The notes under the pieces were generated by a model. The model was given only the letters and a program-made list of their open reading frames with translations, was not told where the DNA came from and did no database searches. From Megamerina dolium (lineage: Eukaryota; Arthropoda; Insecta; Diptera; Megamerinidae), in assembly GCA_963854835.1 (NCBI GenBank), contig OY978525.1, positions 19,562,309 to 19,626,308 of the forward strand: 64,000 bases of DNA. The letters are read 5' to 3'. Position 1 is the stretch's first letter, and the number at the start of each line of letters is the position of its first letter. This document shows, piece after piece, positions 1 through 11,340 of this stretch. The translations under genes were made by a program, and so were the position numbers.

Positions 1-2
1 TC

Positions 3-217
3 AACCTTTTGTGTGCGTTGCGATTTTTACTATGGATAAAATATGGATTTATACCAATCGTAAACTTGAGTTTTCGACATGGTTGAATCACCAAATGTTT
101 TTTTCAACATTTTCAACGTTTTGGCACAAGAAATTTCGTTTGAAACACAAAATTTCACACAAACTCTTTGTTCGATATTTTTATCCATAGTAAAAATCGC
201 AACGCACACAAAAGGTT
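3..217 (-). mobile_element. Internally deleted mariner, HTH-only remnant
   Basis: The two ends are a long, essentially perfect inverted repeat of about 38 bp (3-40 against 180-217, ACCTTTTGTG outermost). Between them, on the minus strand, lies only the start of a mariner transposase gene; the catalytic part is gone. The right flank carries TA as expected for Tc1/mariner; the left end sits at the window edge, so its TA cannot be confirmed. Family level: the encoded N-terminus resembles the HTH_48 domain of irritans-type mariners. This is a non-autonomous deletion derivative. Confidence 0.8.
30..188 (-). pseudogene. 52-residue mariner DNA-binding (HTH) fragment
   Basis: A continuous 52-codon frame starting at an ATG inside the right inverted repeat and ending at a TAG inside the left one. 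It begins MDKNIEQRV and contains CVKFCVSNEIS and TMSKTQVYDWYK, which match by eye the first helix-turn-helix of mariner transposases (the part that binds the terminal repeats). Full transposases are about 340-350 residues, so only about the first 15 percent remains and all catalytic aspartates are missing. Both start and stop are supplied by the terminal repeat, because its CTATGG reads CCATAG on the other strand. Whether it is transcribed is unknown. Confidence 0.6.
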
Positions 218-705
218 ACAAATTTTTGAAATATTCTCAGAGGGAAAATTAAAAATGAGAATTTCCGGAAATGAGAATTTCCTGGTAATTATTTGACAGA
301 ATGTATTATATGTATATATGCATGCCTTCTAACCCATAAACAATAAAAAATATGTCGTAGCTATTGACTTAAAACTGATCTTGATGGATTTCCCAACGTA
401 TTGGGGATATATCGATATCCATCCAAATACCTATCCAAGTTACATAAATGACCCTTGGATCTGAAAAAGTATTCCATGGTGTTCATCCCATGCAAAGTGT
501 ACACGGTTTTTTTATAAGAACCCATATTTTATTTCAAATGAAAATTGATTAAATTATTTCAATATTCACCAAAATACCATAAAAATCAATCAAATATAAC
601 ATCCCTCGGAAATAAAGAAAACTACCGTAGAATGCATGTGGGAGGTATACAAAAATTTGGACGAATCATGCCAATAGATTTTCAATCAAATTGCACTTTT
701 AAGTA
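218..705. other. AT-rich spacer, no gene seen
   Basis: No open frame, RNA gene or repeat boundary that I can support. Sequence is AT-rich unique-looking DNA between two mariner derivatives. Confidence 0.6.
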
Positions 706-1163
706 CAGGGTGATCTTTTAGCAACTTTCTTTTTGGCAACACTGTTTTTGGCTCAGCTCAGCTGTTTTCGTGTAACATGTTACTGTCAAACATGTTCAGT
801 TTGGTCTATAATTTAATCATGAATCGACTTACAAACGAACAACGCTTGCAGATTATTTTTTGTGGGGCTATGTTAAGGCTCATGTCTATAGCGACAAGCC
901 CGCAGCGGTTAACGCACTGGGAGCCAATATTGAAGAATTTATTCGTGAGATAGCGGCCGATATGTTGGAGAGAGTATGCTAAAATTGGACCCAGCGTATG
1001 AACCATTTGAGGCGCAGCCGCAATCAACATTTACATGAAATCATCTTTAAACATTGAATTATATAGATCGTTCTATCGACTCATAAAAAGATTTCATACA
1101 TTTCTCTATATGTTATGTATTTTTTTTTAAATCAAATCCGAAGGCTCTTAAAAAATCACCCTG
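706..1163 (+). mobile_element. Internally deleted mariner (MITE-like), 458 bp
   Basis: Ends are inverted repeats (CAGGGTGATCTTTTAGCAA on the left; on the right CAGGGTGATTTTTTAAGAG read inward), flanked by TA on both sides, the Tc1/mariner target. Inside, an ATG at 819 opens MNRLTNEQRLQI, the usual N-terminus of rosa-like transposases, and runs straight into the C-terminal block FLWGYVKAHVYSDKP followed by ANIEEFIREIAADMLERVC. The roughly 270 residues between, including the first two catalytic aspartates, are deleted. The two parts are in different frames, so no fusion protein is made. Confidence 0.85.
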
Positions 1164-1223
1164 TATAAGTCATCGTTAATAATTACCTGTCTTACAGTCA
1201 TATTTAAACAAAATTAAGACGAT

Positions 1224-1990
1224 CAAAATTGCCATTTTCTATAAGAGGTAAATGAAGTAATAGGCGTGATACATCCATTTTTCATCAAAATTTTTCAGTG
1301 ATAAAATATAAATATGTACAACAAATTTTGCCGTCGCATTGTGATATTTTAGTGGAATATGCCTATATTATTAAGTGGATCTCAATATGAACTTGGACAC
1401 GAAATATTGCTGTAGCATAGTGATTTTTCGGTGTAATATCGTAAAATAATTGAAAAAGCCAAAGTAATGACTTTGTATGGGAGCTATATGAAATAGTGGG
1501 TGTGGTTAACCCATTTTTGATGTATTATTCGGACTATAAAATATAGGCATATATACGAAATATGGTTGTCATATAATGATTTTTAAGAAGAGTATAGTAC
1601 CATAATTGAGCGAGTCAAAATATCAATTTTATATGGGAGCTATAAGAAATAATGGATATGGTTGACTATTTTTCAAAATTTTTTGGGATACTATAATACT
1701 AACCTCCAATCCAAATATGGTTGCCATATAATAAATTTTACGTACAATATAGCGGGCGTTATTGAGCGAATCTTACTTAGTGACTTTGTATGGAAGCTGT
1801 ATGAAAAAGTGGTCGTATTAATATTGTAATATTTAATAATAAATATTGAACTCCGTGAATATTGATTTACACATCAACAATGGTTGTCTGATAGTCAATT
1901 TTAAGGGGAATATTATGCTATTATTTAACGTATTAGGGAAGTGACTTTGTATAGAAGATATTTGAAGAAGTAGTTGTCGCTCGAGCATTT
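1224..1990 (+). repeat. Diverged tandem repeat, ~154 bp period
   Basis: A unit containing TGACTTTGTATGGGAGCTAT recurs at about 1469, 1625, 1779 and 1931, spacing 152-156 bp, with an earlier weaker unit at about 1224. Units also share AAATATGGTTGYCATATAAT and ATTGAGCGA segments. Copies are heavily diverged. The same core occurs on the opposite strand at 10.6-11.3 kb, at 60.5-61.1 kb and inside the element at 24.1-25.1 kb. No coding capacity. Confidence 0.65.
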
Positions 1991-2708
1991 CTTACGAAAT
2001 TATTACCATCTAAAATATATGAATCTATATGAAATATAATATAACTATACTAGGTGAAATATATAATAAGATAAGGCTGTAGAAATATTGTTGTAATAAT
2101 GCTGTGGTAATTCTCTTGCTGACCCCGTGTTCCCGTGTTCTTACTTTCAATCGCAATTATATCTTTGAATCAAAGCTATTCCATGTTCAATTTACACAAA
2201 TAATCGCAACATTTGTTATAATTATCGTGCAAACCAACCAAACGAGAGCTATGTAGAAAGGCAGTCAAGCAGATGGAGAGATGGATGTATATCTTTAAAT
2301 CAATCATTTAGTTCACAATTTTAAAGAATGCATGTACATATGTTTTTATAATTACGGAGCTTTCTTCAAGAGCAAAGTATGTAAATTATTTAGAACCTAG
2401 AAATTTTTAAATTACTATTATTAACTTACATTTGTGTGGCCTACATTACCGTCACGAAAAGGTTTATCATAAAAAATCCGATTTTTGCAAGTTTTCAGAA
2501 ATCCCTCCATCGTCCAAAAACTAGTGCCAATAGATCTTCGGGAATAATTAAATCAAATCAACAACAATGTCAAAAAGTTTTTATGAGCCAGTTTAATGTA
2601 TGTACAATATATATTATAATATATTGAATATGTATATCTATTGATAGACTAACAATAAGCTATGCTACTACTATTATGGCATATTTTTGTCAATTTTTCC
2701 TTTATATA
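1991..2708. other. AT-rich spacer
   Basis: Nothing recognisable; short chance frames only. Confidence 0.6.
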
Positions 2709-2875
2709 CAGGGTTATTCATTTTGTGGCTCTGAGAGTAAACGTAAATAAAACACACTACTGTTGAGAATTTCGATCAAATTTTTATTTCGATATAATGT
2801 TTGGCGCCTTGCCATTATATGTGAAATACAATATCATTCAAATGTCCTTTCGGAACCACAATATGGATAACCTAG
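2709..2875. mobile_element. 167-bp MITE related to rosa mariner
   Basis: TA-flanked element whose left end (CAGGGTTATTCATTTTGTGG) and right end (CTAGGTTATCCATATTGTGG read inward) are imperfect inverted repeats. Both resemble the rosa copies' end GGGTTATCCATTTTGCGG, and the left subterminal sequence GTAAACGTAAATAAAACACA matches the rosa 3' UTR (GTAAATGTAAATAAAACACA). The transposase gene is missing. It is either a deleted relative of the same mariner or a MITE that used its ends. Confidence 0.7.
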
Positions 2876-4066
2876 TATATATGTATCTCTCTCTCTCTTT
2901 CTCCTTATTTTCCTATCTCGCTTACCCTCCGCAGTGTACTACAGTGATGAACGTTATGCAAATTTGTTTTGCTTCAGCTCTTCCCTTCTGACTTTTTCAT
3001 ATCTCTCGCTATGACTGCCTATCTCTTTTTTAAAATGTACGATATGATGTATGAATATATACATAAATGTTACTGCCACAAGTAGGTAACCAAACAAAAG
3101 TATTCATGTTTTATTGATGACAGCAATAACATGTTCCTATGTACATACAGACAACGTCAATAATAATTTTTTTTTTTCATCTATTATATGTACATATATG
3201 CATATATACATAATATGAATGCAACTTGCAACAGATGTTAGATAATATAGGCAATTGTTGCATTTGTTTAAAAATATTGTTGAATGATTGTGAACATATG
3301 CATGTGTGTGTATGTGTGTTGTATGGTATATGTACATATGTCAGTATACAAGTATGCATATGTGATTGCTTGCATAAATTTACATTCTATCATACATGCG
3401 CACAAAAAAAAATGATAATATTATTGTTGCAACATAGTTGTTTCCAACTCTTATGCTCTGTTGGTCAAAAAGTTCCAAAATTTATATATATACACATATA
3501 ATACAATATGTTAATTTGGCAGTTCAATTCCTTCTATTTATGATATGTACCAGTGCTCTGCAACGAATACTCATCAGTAGAGTATACTTCCTTATATGCT
3601 CGTAAATTCTGCTGGCTTGTACTAACAATAGTTTCCAATTCCTCTCAAATTCACAGTATATATGTATGTACTCACATATACTCGTACAAGCACATATAAA
3701 GTATATCCCAATTTTTCCTCACCAATGACCCATAGAAGTCTTCAACAGATTGAAGTTATCAAAATTAACTCTCCGAATTCATTTAATTCCTGCAAGCAGT
3801 GTTGCATAGGAAAGTGTAATTTTTTCTTATTATTACAGAGAATAAATATTACCAATTTCTTACCATTATTATAGAGAGCACATGCTACAAATATTATGTA
3901 TTTTCGTAAACTTACTTACTAAAAGCGTCTCATTCAATTAGTCGACGTACATACTTTACGTTGTGTAACTCCCCAAGATATCAGACATGTTTAAAAACAA
4001 AACGAAAACTTACAGTAACCTTACAATACAAAACAATAACAAAGCATGAAGTACCATGAAGATTTC
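2876..4066. other. Spacer with short microsatellites
   Basis: Contains a CT-rich run near 2888-2905 and TG/TA-rich stretches near 3300-3360. No gene supported. The last 9 bases (4058-4066, GAAGATTTC) are the target duplication of the following SINE. Confidence 0.6.
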
Positions 4067-4342
4067 GAAATAAATAAATAAATAAATATGTGCTGCTATC
4101 GGTCCCGAAGAACCTTTACCCGAGCTTCTCTTTCAGTACTGTTCTGAAGGTTACGCTTCCGAACGGCAGAACCCTTGTGAGATCAGTGTTTCTGAACTTT
4201 GTCGCAGAGCTCTTTTAATAATTTTTTATGACAAATTGTTGCGTACCGTCGAAAGAAAAATCTTACCGACATTCAGCCGGGAATTGAACCCACGACCTAC
4301 AGATCAGAAGGCCAACGCACTAATCACTGAGCTACGGCTTCG
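4067..4342 (-). mobile_element. tRNA-derived SINE, copy 1
   Basis: Minus-strand SINE. The tRNA-like head at the high-coordinate end has a B box (GGTTCAATTC) and a weak A box; the tail at the low end is TTTA repeats preceded by a diverged CACATA. A 9-bp target-site duplication GAAGATTTC flanks it exactly (4058-4066 and 4343-4351). The body is shorter and more diverged than the copies at 22.3, 43.1 and 51.6 kb, so this is an older insertion. Confidence 0.85.
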
Positions 4343-6939
4343 GAAGATTTCTACTCGCATAAATTTGCTTAAGATTCATAAGCATTTTGTGAGTATACTT
4401 AGGAAAGTACTTCACATTTTAATTGTATAAATCCTTACCACAAGCAATATTTCAGTATGCTTACTGAATTGTTTATTGGACTCTATTACAGGAGTACTTT
4501 AGTTACTGGAGATAGTTGATTATTACATTACCAGCAACTTTCAACTTTGTTGAATGGCGACTGTAAAAAGTCAAGTATACGATTCTAGTATATGATTCTG
4601 TGGCGATCTCTGGTATGCATCAATGTACATATACACATAAAGAGTTGACAGCATACTTTTATAGTTGCAATTGACATTTTTGCATTTTTAATTTAGAGGG
4701 AAAATCAATATTTTCATTGGCCACCGGCTAAACTAAAAAAAATATTCAGCAGCACAAAAAAGTCGTAGGGACTTTAGAATTAAAAATCATAGAAAAACTG
4801 AATTAGGAAACCAGATGAATTCATAAAACCAACAAAATATAATAATACAGTATGCAATTCCATCACCAAAAATCAGAGTAAGCTAAGGTCACACAAAAAC
4901 TTACGTCAATTTTTTGGATGTGACAACATTTCGAATTCATATAAAACACAAGCAATAAATATCAGACACACAATATGATTTTCGGCGTAGGTTTACAACA
5001 AAAATGTCCTAGTGACACTAATATTAAAAGTTATAGTTAAGTTATATCGAAGAAAAATTAATCTCAGAATTGTTATGTAAAATATATTTTAAGCTAATTT
5101 GTTTACATACAAATAAATACATAAAAATTCTTCTCATTCTTCTTATAAGCAATATCTTGTTTGTCATTCTCATATTCTCATCTAAAAAAAACCGATATTG
5201 CTACTGTGTGAGAGCAAAGTAGCACAATTGTGCTCTTAAGTCTAACAATAAATGTGCAATAAACAGTAGCAGCTATCATTGTTATTGTGATCGTATGAGA
5301 TTATTTTAAAAAAGAAAATGACTAAAAATTAAGAAAACCAAAATTCTCACAATAATAATAATGCATACTAATTGATCATAAATTCAAATGAGACCAAAGT
5401 CAATAAATGATTGTATATTTCCGATGATGATCGTATCAATTTTTCATTGAAACTTTCTGATGATGGTAATAAAATGTTTAAATCGTAATGGCAATAGCAA
5501 ATGTGTGTTACAGTAAATAAAAGACAAAATTTAAATAAATTTATAAACTAGAAATAATTTCATTTTGCTTAGAATCAAAGAATCAAATATTACCGAAAAA
5601 AAAACGCCACGATCAATACAATATATTATCCTTTGACAGCAACAAACAAATAATGGATGAACGACGAATCTCACAAATATATAATGCACAGTAAGCACTT
5701 ACAATTAGTTTAAACATATAGATGAAGCTATGTATATATGTGTAGACACTTATGTTGTTAAATTCAAACACAATATCATATTGCAATATAATGATCGTTA
5801 AATTGATTAATGATCATGTTGAGTAACTTAAGTGTGTATATAGCGGCGGGGAGTGTGATTTCTAACGCCTGTTTTGCTATCTGAAGCACTAATAACAAAT
5901 GAATATGCTATAATATAAAGCGAAAACAAAAAAATGCACAATCATCATTAGCCGGCTATGTGCTCATTGTGATCATTATGATGATGATGATGGTGATGAT
6001 CAGCATAAGTCTTATTATAATCGTTAGTCATTGATCCATCCATCCATCTATCCTTATGAATGTGTGAAATTACAATCAACATACTCTCACACGCAAACGC
6101 TTGCCTACAAATAAAGGATAAAAGTAACAAAACCGCAACTACAAGTGATCGTACAGAAAAGAAATTACAACAACAGCAAGTACACAATAAGACAAAAAAC
6201 AAATTCCCTATCTAAACAAAGTATACAGTGTGTGTGTGTATGAGAAACAAATTATCTATAGGCTGCAACAAAAGATCCAAATAAAACATAATCAAAACAC
6301 CTCCTGTGCATGGACAGCATGATCATTAGTCAAAAAAAAAAGAAGTGCCTATACATATATCTACAATACACAGTGGAATCGCTGTGGAAGACTATTCTTC
6401 TATAGAGCAATGTTATAGGAATGCATCTCTTCAATTTATCTGAATTTGTTATATCACATTATAACATTCTCATTTCTCTATCATTAGTATGATTGATTCC
6501 TTTTTCTCCTGTGGTGCTGATCAACAGTACACTACAATATACAAATAAACAGATGCTTCCTGAATGATATAAATAATTTTGTGTTGAAAATTTTACGAAA
6601 TTAGAAATCAAGTTCTGTTTTTCCCCCTGTATTTGGTTATGTAATTTAAAGCTAATAAAATAAATTGATATAGTATAAAATTTATTTGATTCGGGTAGCG
6701 AGAAGAGGCGTTTGTTTTCTAATCACCAAAATTTACACCTATAATATTATTGTATTGGATATATTAAATAATGAATTGACAAGAAATATTAACAAGATTT
6801 AATCAAATTGACATCTGTCGTTTGAGAACGAAAATGAGTAGGAAACTTCATGGGGACTTTTGTAGAGGAATGGTTAGGTATAATCAGATGCACTAGGGAT
6901 TAAATAATTCCGTTTTAGCGTCTTTCAGGAGGATAGTAA
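4343..6939. other. AT-rich spacer with GAT microsatellite
   Basis: No gene supported over 2.6 kb. An ATG/GAT trinucleotide run lies at about 5978-6000. The open frame read antisense across it (His-rich) is produced by the microsatellite. Poly-A and AAT runs are common. Confidence 0.6.
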
Positions 6940-7443
6940 TAGCCTAGACAGACGGCAGCCTAATTCTGGATAACCGACTTAATTCGAATTAACTCGGGCA
7001 TTAACTGCAGCTAATCCGCATTAAGTCTATGAGTTAATTCTCAAAATAAAAGAGGATTAGGGCAATTTGCGATGGCAACACTGCTGAAAATTTTCTATTG
7101 TGAATTTTTCTCGATCCATTTTACAAAATATTATGTGTATTCGCTAACAGAAAACTTTCAACAATTGTTCACAGTTTTCAACATGAAAAGCATTGGCGAA
7201 CAAATAAATTCAGCTGTCAATTACGAACTGTGAATGTCAATTTACAAGTTTCTGATTGTTTTCAGTTCACGTACTTCTTGTAGATTTTCTGATATCGAGA
7301 GTGATAGTAATGTAAGTGAGCAGACCTAATAAAACATCAATCAGCCGTTTAGTTAATTTGCAATATGCCGTCTGTCTGGTTAATATTTTATTCGGATTAA
7401 GTGCGCCGGTAATCCGGATTAACGCTGCCGTCTATCTAGGCTA
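6940..7443. mobile_element. 504-bp MITE with long inverted ends
   Basis: Left end TAGCCTAGACAGACGGCAGC and right end (inward) TAGCCTAGATAGACGGCAGC differ at one of 20 positions, and similarity continues about 25 bp further through a CTGGATAACC / CCGGATTACC segment. TAA lies outside both ends, compatible with a 3-bp (TAA) or 2-bp (TA) target duplication. Both arms carry CGGATTAA-type subterminal repeats. The middle is AT-rich and non-coding. Superfamily is uncertain: a TAA target would suggest PIF/Harbinger, TA would suggest Tc1/mariner. Confidence 0.75.
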
Positions 7444-8279
7444 TAAGGCTATTGACGTAATCCTCCCTCCGCACGAAAGTCTGATCGGTCTGATGAAGAA
7501 TACTAAGAAGTTTGAAGTAGAATAAATATATTCTGCTTCCTCTAACCACTCTTTTCACTCTTCTGTTCTTTCTACACTATCTCACTAGTTCCGCCCGCTC
7601 TAGTCCGTCTTAAGGCTTTAGCACAATGGGCAACTGAGTGAGTGCCTAAGCCCTTCTTGCCGACCATTAAACTCTAACTTTAACTCTGACGGATCAGTCT
7701 AGACAGAAGCAAGATGTGGGTCATGACGGGTATTAGAAGAACAGGATTAGGCCACGATTTCTGAAAAATGAAGAGTCTTTGTTGACCGAAGAGCTCCTAA
7801 TCTAGTCAATATGTGTTCCGAGTTTATCGAAGCAATTTAGGGGTGACTTAGTCCTTTGTAAAGCACGTTCGCAGAGGAAATATGCAGACGAAGAGTGCAG
7901 CTAGTGAGAAGCGCGTCAAGCAAATTAAAAATGTTTGAAAAGATATCATTACTTGCTAATGGAAAACATTGCTGAGATTTGAATAGAATCTGCCAAAACA
8001 AACTATTAAAAATAGTTTATGTTCAAAAGTAGCAAATCTCGATTGGCTCCAAAAAATCAATATGTCCTAGTAAAAGGGCATCGTCCCAGCATCTGTCGCA
8101 ACAGCCTTAAAGAGGAGTCCAAAAACGGGTATGAATTGGACATACAGCAGACCTAACCAAAATTTAACCAACTACTACTACTATGATCCATGATGATATA
8201 AAAAAATTATATTATTCTAGAGCCAGTCATGAAACTACTTAGTATTGGAGACGCAACTACGCTAACGACCTTGTGCCGA
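7444..8279. other. Spacer, possible decayed element
   Basis: Slightly GC-richer than its surroundings at 7600-7900, and directly upstream of a mariner relict, so part may be that element's lost 5' half. No frame longer than a few tens of codons and no motif I recognise. Confidence 0.4.
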
Positions 8280-8645
8280 AATATTCAAATAAAAGTTATT
8301 CAGTGAAGCAGTTCGTGAAAAGAGGTCAAATGTAGGGACAGATAACTCTCGATTCTGTCATGATGATAAAACACCATATCCCGCTGACTCTTACTTTCGA
8401 CCCACATCATTTCACAGACATCATATAGTACCATGTGGCTTTTAAGAATTCCTAAAACTCAATAGAGTCTTCCGTAGACACCGTTTCGGGGATATAGATG
8501 AGGCGTGAACCATTTTGCGCTTTAAAGGCTGTTTCGGGATTGGCAAAGGAGTTGGCATAAGCGCATTGTTTTGAATGGGGATTTCTCTGAGGGAAGTGGA
8601 ACTGATTTAGCAGAATTGATTTAATAATTCAACTAAATACAGTAG
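8280..8645 (+). pseudogene. Mariner transposase relict, C-terminal part
   Basis: Short frames in different phases line up with the C-terminal third of a DD34D mariner transposase: EAVREKRSNVGTDNSRFCHD near 8306 (second catalytic aspartate region, where families have REAIRRKRPE...HHDNAP), then FLKLNRVFRRHRFGDIDEA near 8450 (family: LFPKLKRPLRGRRFESIDEI), then FRDWQRSWHKRIVLNGDFF near 8530 (family: CFDDWKKRWHKCI). Several frameshifts and stops make it non-functional. No terminal repeats found. Subfamily looks irritans-like. Confidence 0.6.
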
Positions 8646-9159
8646 TACCTACACCATTTCGCAATATAAGAAAATTCGCTGATATGGTGCCGTATTATTT
8701 CGGACTCGTGATCTGCTTTTGGAGAGCCGTGTTTGAAACATCTAGCCACTACATACTGACATTAAATTCCAACAGATTTTCCTGACGATATTTTTTTACG
8801 GCTTTACAAAACTTGGGAATCTCCGTTAAAATGCATGTTCCGCCATCCTTAGGCAACAATCGAATAATAGCGAGGTTGTAACATTTGGTTTTCGTACAGC
8901 GGAGTTTAAATTAAATATACACATATATCGACAAAATCTTATTAATATATGTGAGTGTTTATAATTTTCAACACCGAAACATTTGTGTAATTTCTGTGCT
9001 CATATTTAACTACAATATAACCCTACAACTCTATGTTTTTCTTTTAAATTAAAACATAAATACAAATAAGTACATTATCATTCCGTATCCATGTCTATGA
9101 GAATATTTAAAATTTAGTCCAAAAATTGGAACAAATTTACTTTTTTAAAGCATTCCATC
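8646..9159. other. AT-rich spacer
   Basis: No feature supported. 9152-9159 (ATTCCATC) is the left target duplication of the next element. Confidence 0.6.
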
Positions 9160-9875
9160 CAAACCTGTAAAGTTTTGATTACTAATCGTAATTATTAGTA
9201 ATCTGATTACTTTTTATTTGAAAGTGAAATAATTGATTATATTACGATTATCTTGGTCCCAACTAGGTTTCGTAATGATTAAGATTACATATAATCAAAA
9301 AATAATCAGGATTACTCTAGATTACTGAAAAGAATCAAAAAGAATCAAAAATAATCGAAATAAATAATTGATTCTTTTAGTGATTCTTTTTGATTATTTT
9401 TGATTCTTTTTGATTCTTTTCAATCCAAACCAAAAAATCAATGCTTTTTTTTAGTATTTATTAAATTATTTTATTCAATTTGTATAACAAATAAAGATAT
9501 TCAAAACATAATAACTAAATGTAACAACTGACTGACACGTGAAGTATGAAGTATAGATAATATGATTGCACTTTATAAGCAATAAAAAAATGTCTTAAAA
9601 TTTAAAGAGAAAAGTTTTTTGGTATTTTGGATTGAAAGTAATCAAAAGTAATCAAAAAGAATCGCTAAAAAGAATCAATTATTTATTTTGAATATTTTTG
9701 ATTATATTTGATTCTTTTCAGTAATTTAAAATAATCCCGATTATTTTTTGATTCTTTATAATCGTAATCATTACGTAATCCCAATATTTCAAACGCACAA
9801 TTAAATAATCATTACGATTATTCTTAGAAAATAATCTAACCGATTACTAATCGTAATCATAATTTAACAGCTCTG
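9160..9875. mobile_element. 716-bp hAT-type foldback element
   Basis: An exact 8-bp direct repeat ATTCCATC flanks it (9152-9159 and 9876-9883), the hAT-superfamily signature. Ends are inverted: CAAACCTGTAAAG on the left and CAGAGCTGTTAAA read inward on the right, both followed by TTWTGATTAC. The inverted arms reach about 270 bp each and consist largely of degenerate GATTAC / TGATTCTTTT words, mirrored as AATCAAAAAGAATC. The loop (about 9440-9600) is AT-rich and non-coding. The transcript would fold into a long hairpin. No transposase, so it needs one in trans. Confidence 0.85.
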
Positions 9876-9883
9876 ATTCCATC

Positions 9884-10600
9884 CCATCCATATAATATCA
9901 TATCAAATGCATATCTATATTTATAATGCCATAAAACTGCATAAATGTAATTCGTATACTCCTCTACATTCATAGAGTAACCAACATTAATGTTTTAAAT
10001 TTTTATAACACTTTGTAATTAAATGTTTTGTTATTTCCACTCTTGAATATTATAAATTCTGGCTTGTGACACGACTCTGAGTCGTGCTGTTTCTCATAGT
10101 TGCTGCTGGTTATAAACCAATTAATTCACCTTTTATTGTTAACAGCAAATGACATGTTGTAGTTATAGCAACTAATTATGGTTTATTTTGTTAGTTTTTT
10201 TTTATTATTTGTATTTGCAATTTTAGTTTCTTGTTGTTAGTGTTGTTTATTGTATCACATTTAGACTAGTATATTGTATGAATTTATTAGTATGATTATT
10301 TTTTTATTATATCATTTATATGCATATTTTTTGGCAATTTAAAATGTATAATAATCTGTGATAATTCAATAATTCATAAGAAACATTTGTAATGGAAGAA
10401 TAGAATACATATGTATGTATGTATAATTAGTAATTAAGTTAGAGGGCAAAATACAAAAATATTTAATATGAACAAGTTTTAAGTTGTTTTCTATTATCAG
10501 CTTAGAGATTATTATATCATTTCATATTATTCTAATTTATATTGTGCCATTGCATTCAAAGAGTCCGCGCTATGTTGAGTTTGTGCTTTCGTTTGTAACA
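9884..10600. other. AT-rich spacer
   Basis: No gene or element boundary recognised. Confidence 0.6.
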
Positions 10601-11340
10601 TCCTGAATGAAAGGTGAGAGGTATAGAAAATTATATTTTGGAACTTAAATATAGGGCTAAATAAAAATCGAAAGTACTGAAACTCAGTATATAAGATTAG
10701 TTCTATTGGGAAACGAAAATAATCTAAAATGTGCTTAATTGGATAGAAACCACACCTACCTCCTATAGAAAAGAATATATGTTTTAACAATTTTCACATG
10801 AAAATATAAAGCTGTCACGTTAAAACTCCGTATATACGATTATAATGACTAAATAATTGATAAGTTAAATAATAAACACAATCAGATGAAAACCAAGCTT
10901 ACCTCCCATACAAAATCATGTTTTCGAATGTATATTTCTACACTTAGCATATGAAAATATAAAGCTATCAACGTGAATTTCGGTACTTATGAATGTATTT
11001 ACTAAAGCATGAAGAAATTTAAAAATTGACGTTTCGGATGAAAACAAAGCATACTTCCCATATAGAAGTATATTTTCATACAAATGTTTGTACACTTTGT
11101 GCCCAAAATTATAGAGCTACTAAGGTGAAACTCAGTACATAAGATTATATTTACTAAAGAATGGATGAGTTAGAAATTAAACAGATTCGGATGAAAACCA
11201 CGACTAGCTCCCATACAAAAGTATATTTTAGAATGTATATTTTCGGATTTTCAGCGTTAAAACATTATATAATATAAAGCAGTAGCTTTACATTATTACA
11301 ACTCAGCATACGTGATTAATTTTTCAACGAGCTAGTGTGT
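10600..11340 (-). repeat. Diverged tandem repeat, ~150 bp period, second array
   Basis: Landmark AAACTCAGTAYATAAGATT recurs at about 10678, 10823, 10975, 11124 and 11298 (spacing mostly 145-152 bp). Between landmarks each unit carries GGATGAAAACCAC and CTCCCATACAAAA followed by ATATTTT. CTCCCATACAAA is the reverse complement of the TTTGTATGGGAG core of the array at 1.2-2.0 kb, so this is the same repeat family inverted. Non-coding. Confidence 0.65.

Noticed and set aside
5948..6202. His-rich antisense frame of 84 codons
   Set aside because: The His tract is the translation of an ATG/GAT microsatellite.
7316..7525. 69-codon frame at the end of the MITE
   Set aside because: It runs across the MITE right terminal repeat into flanking DNA, so it is accidental.
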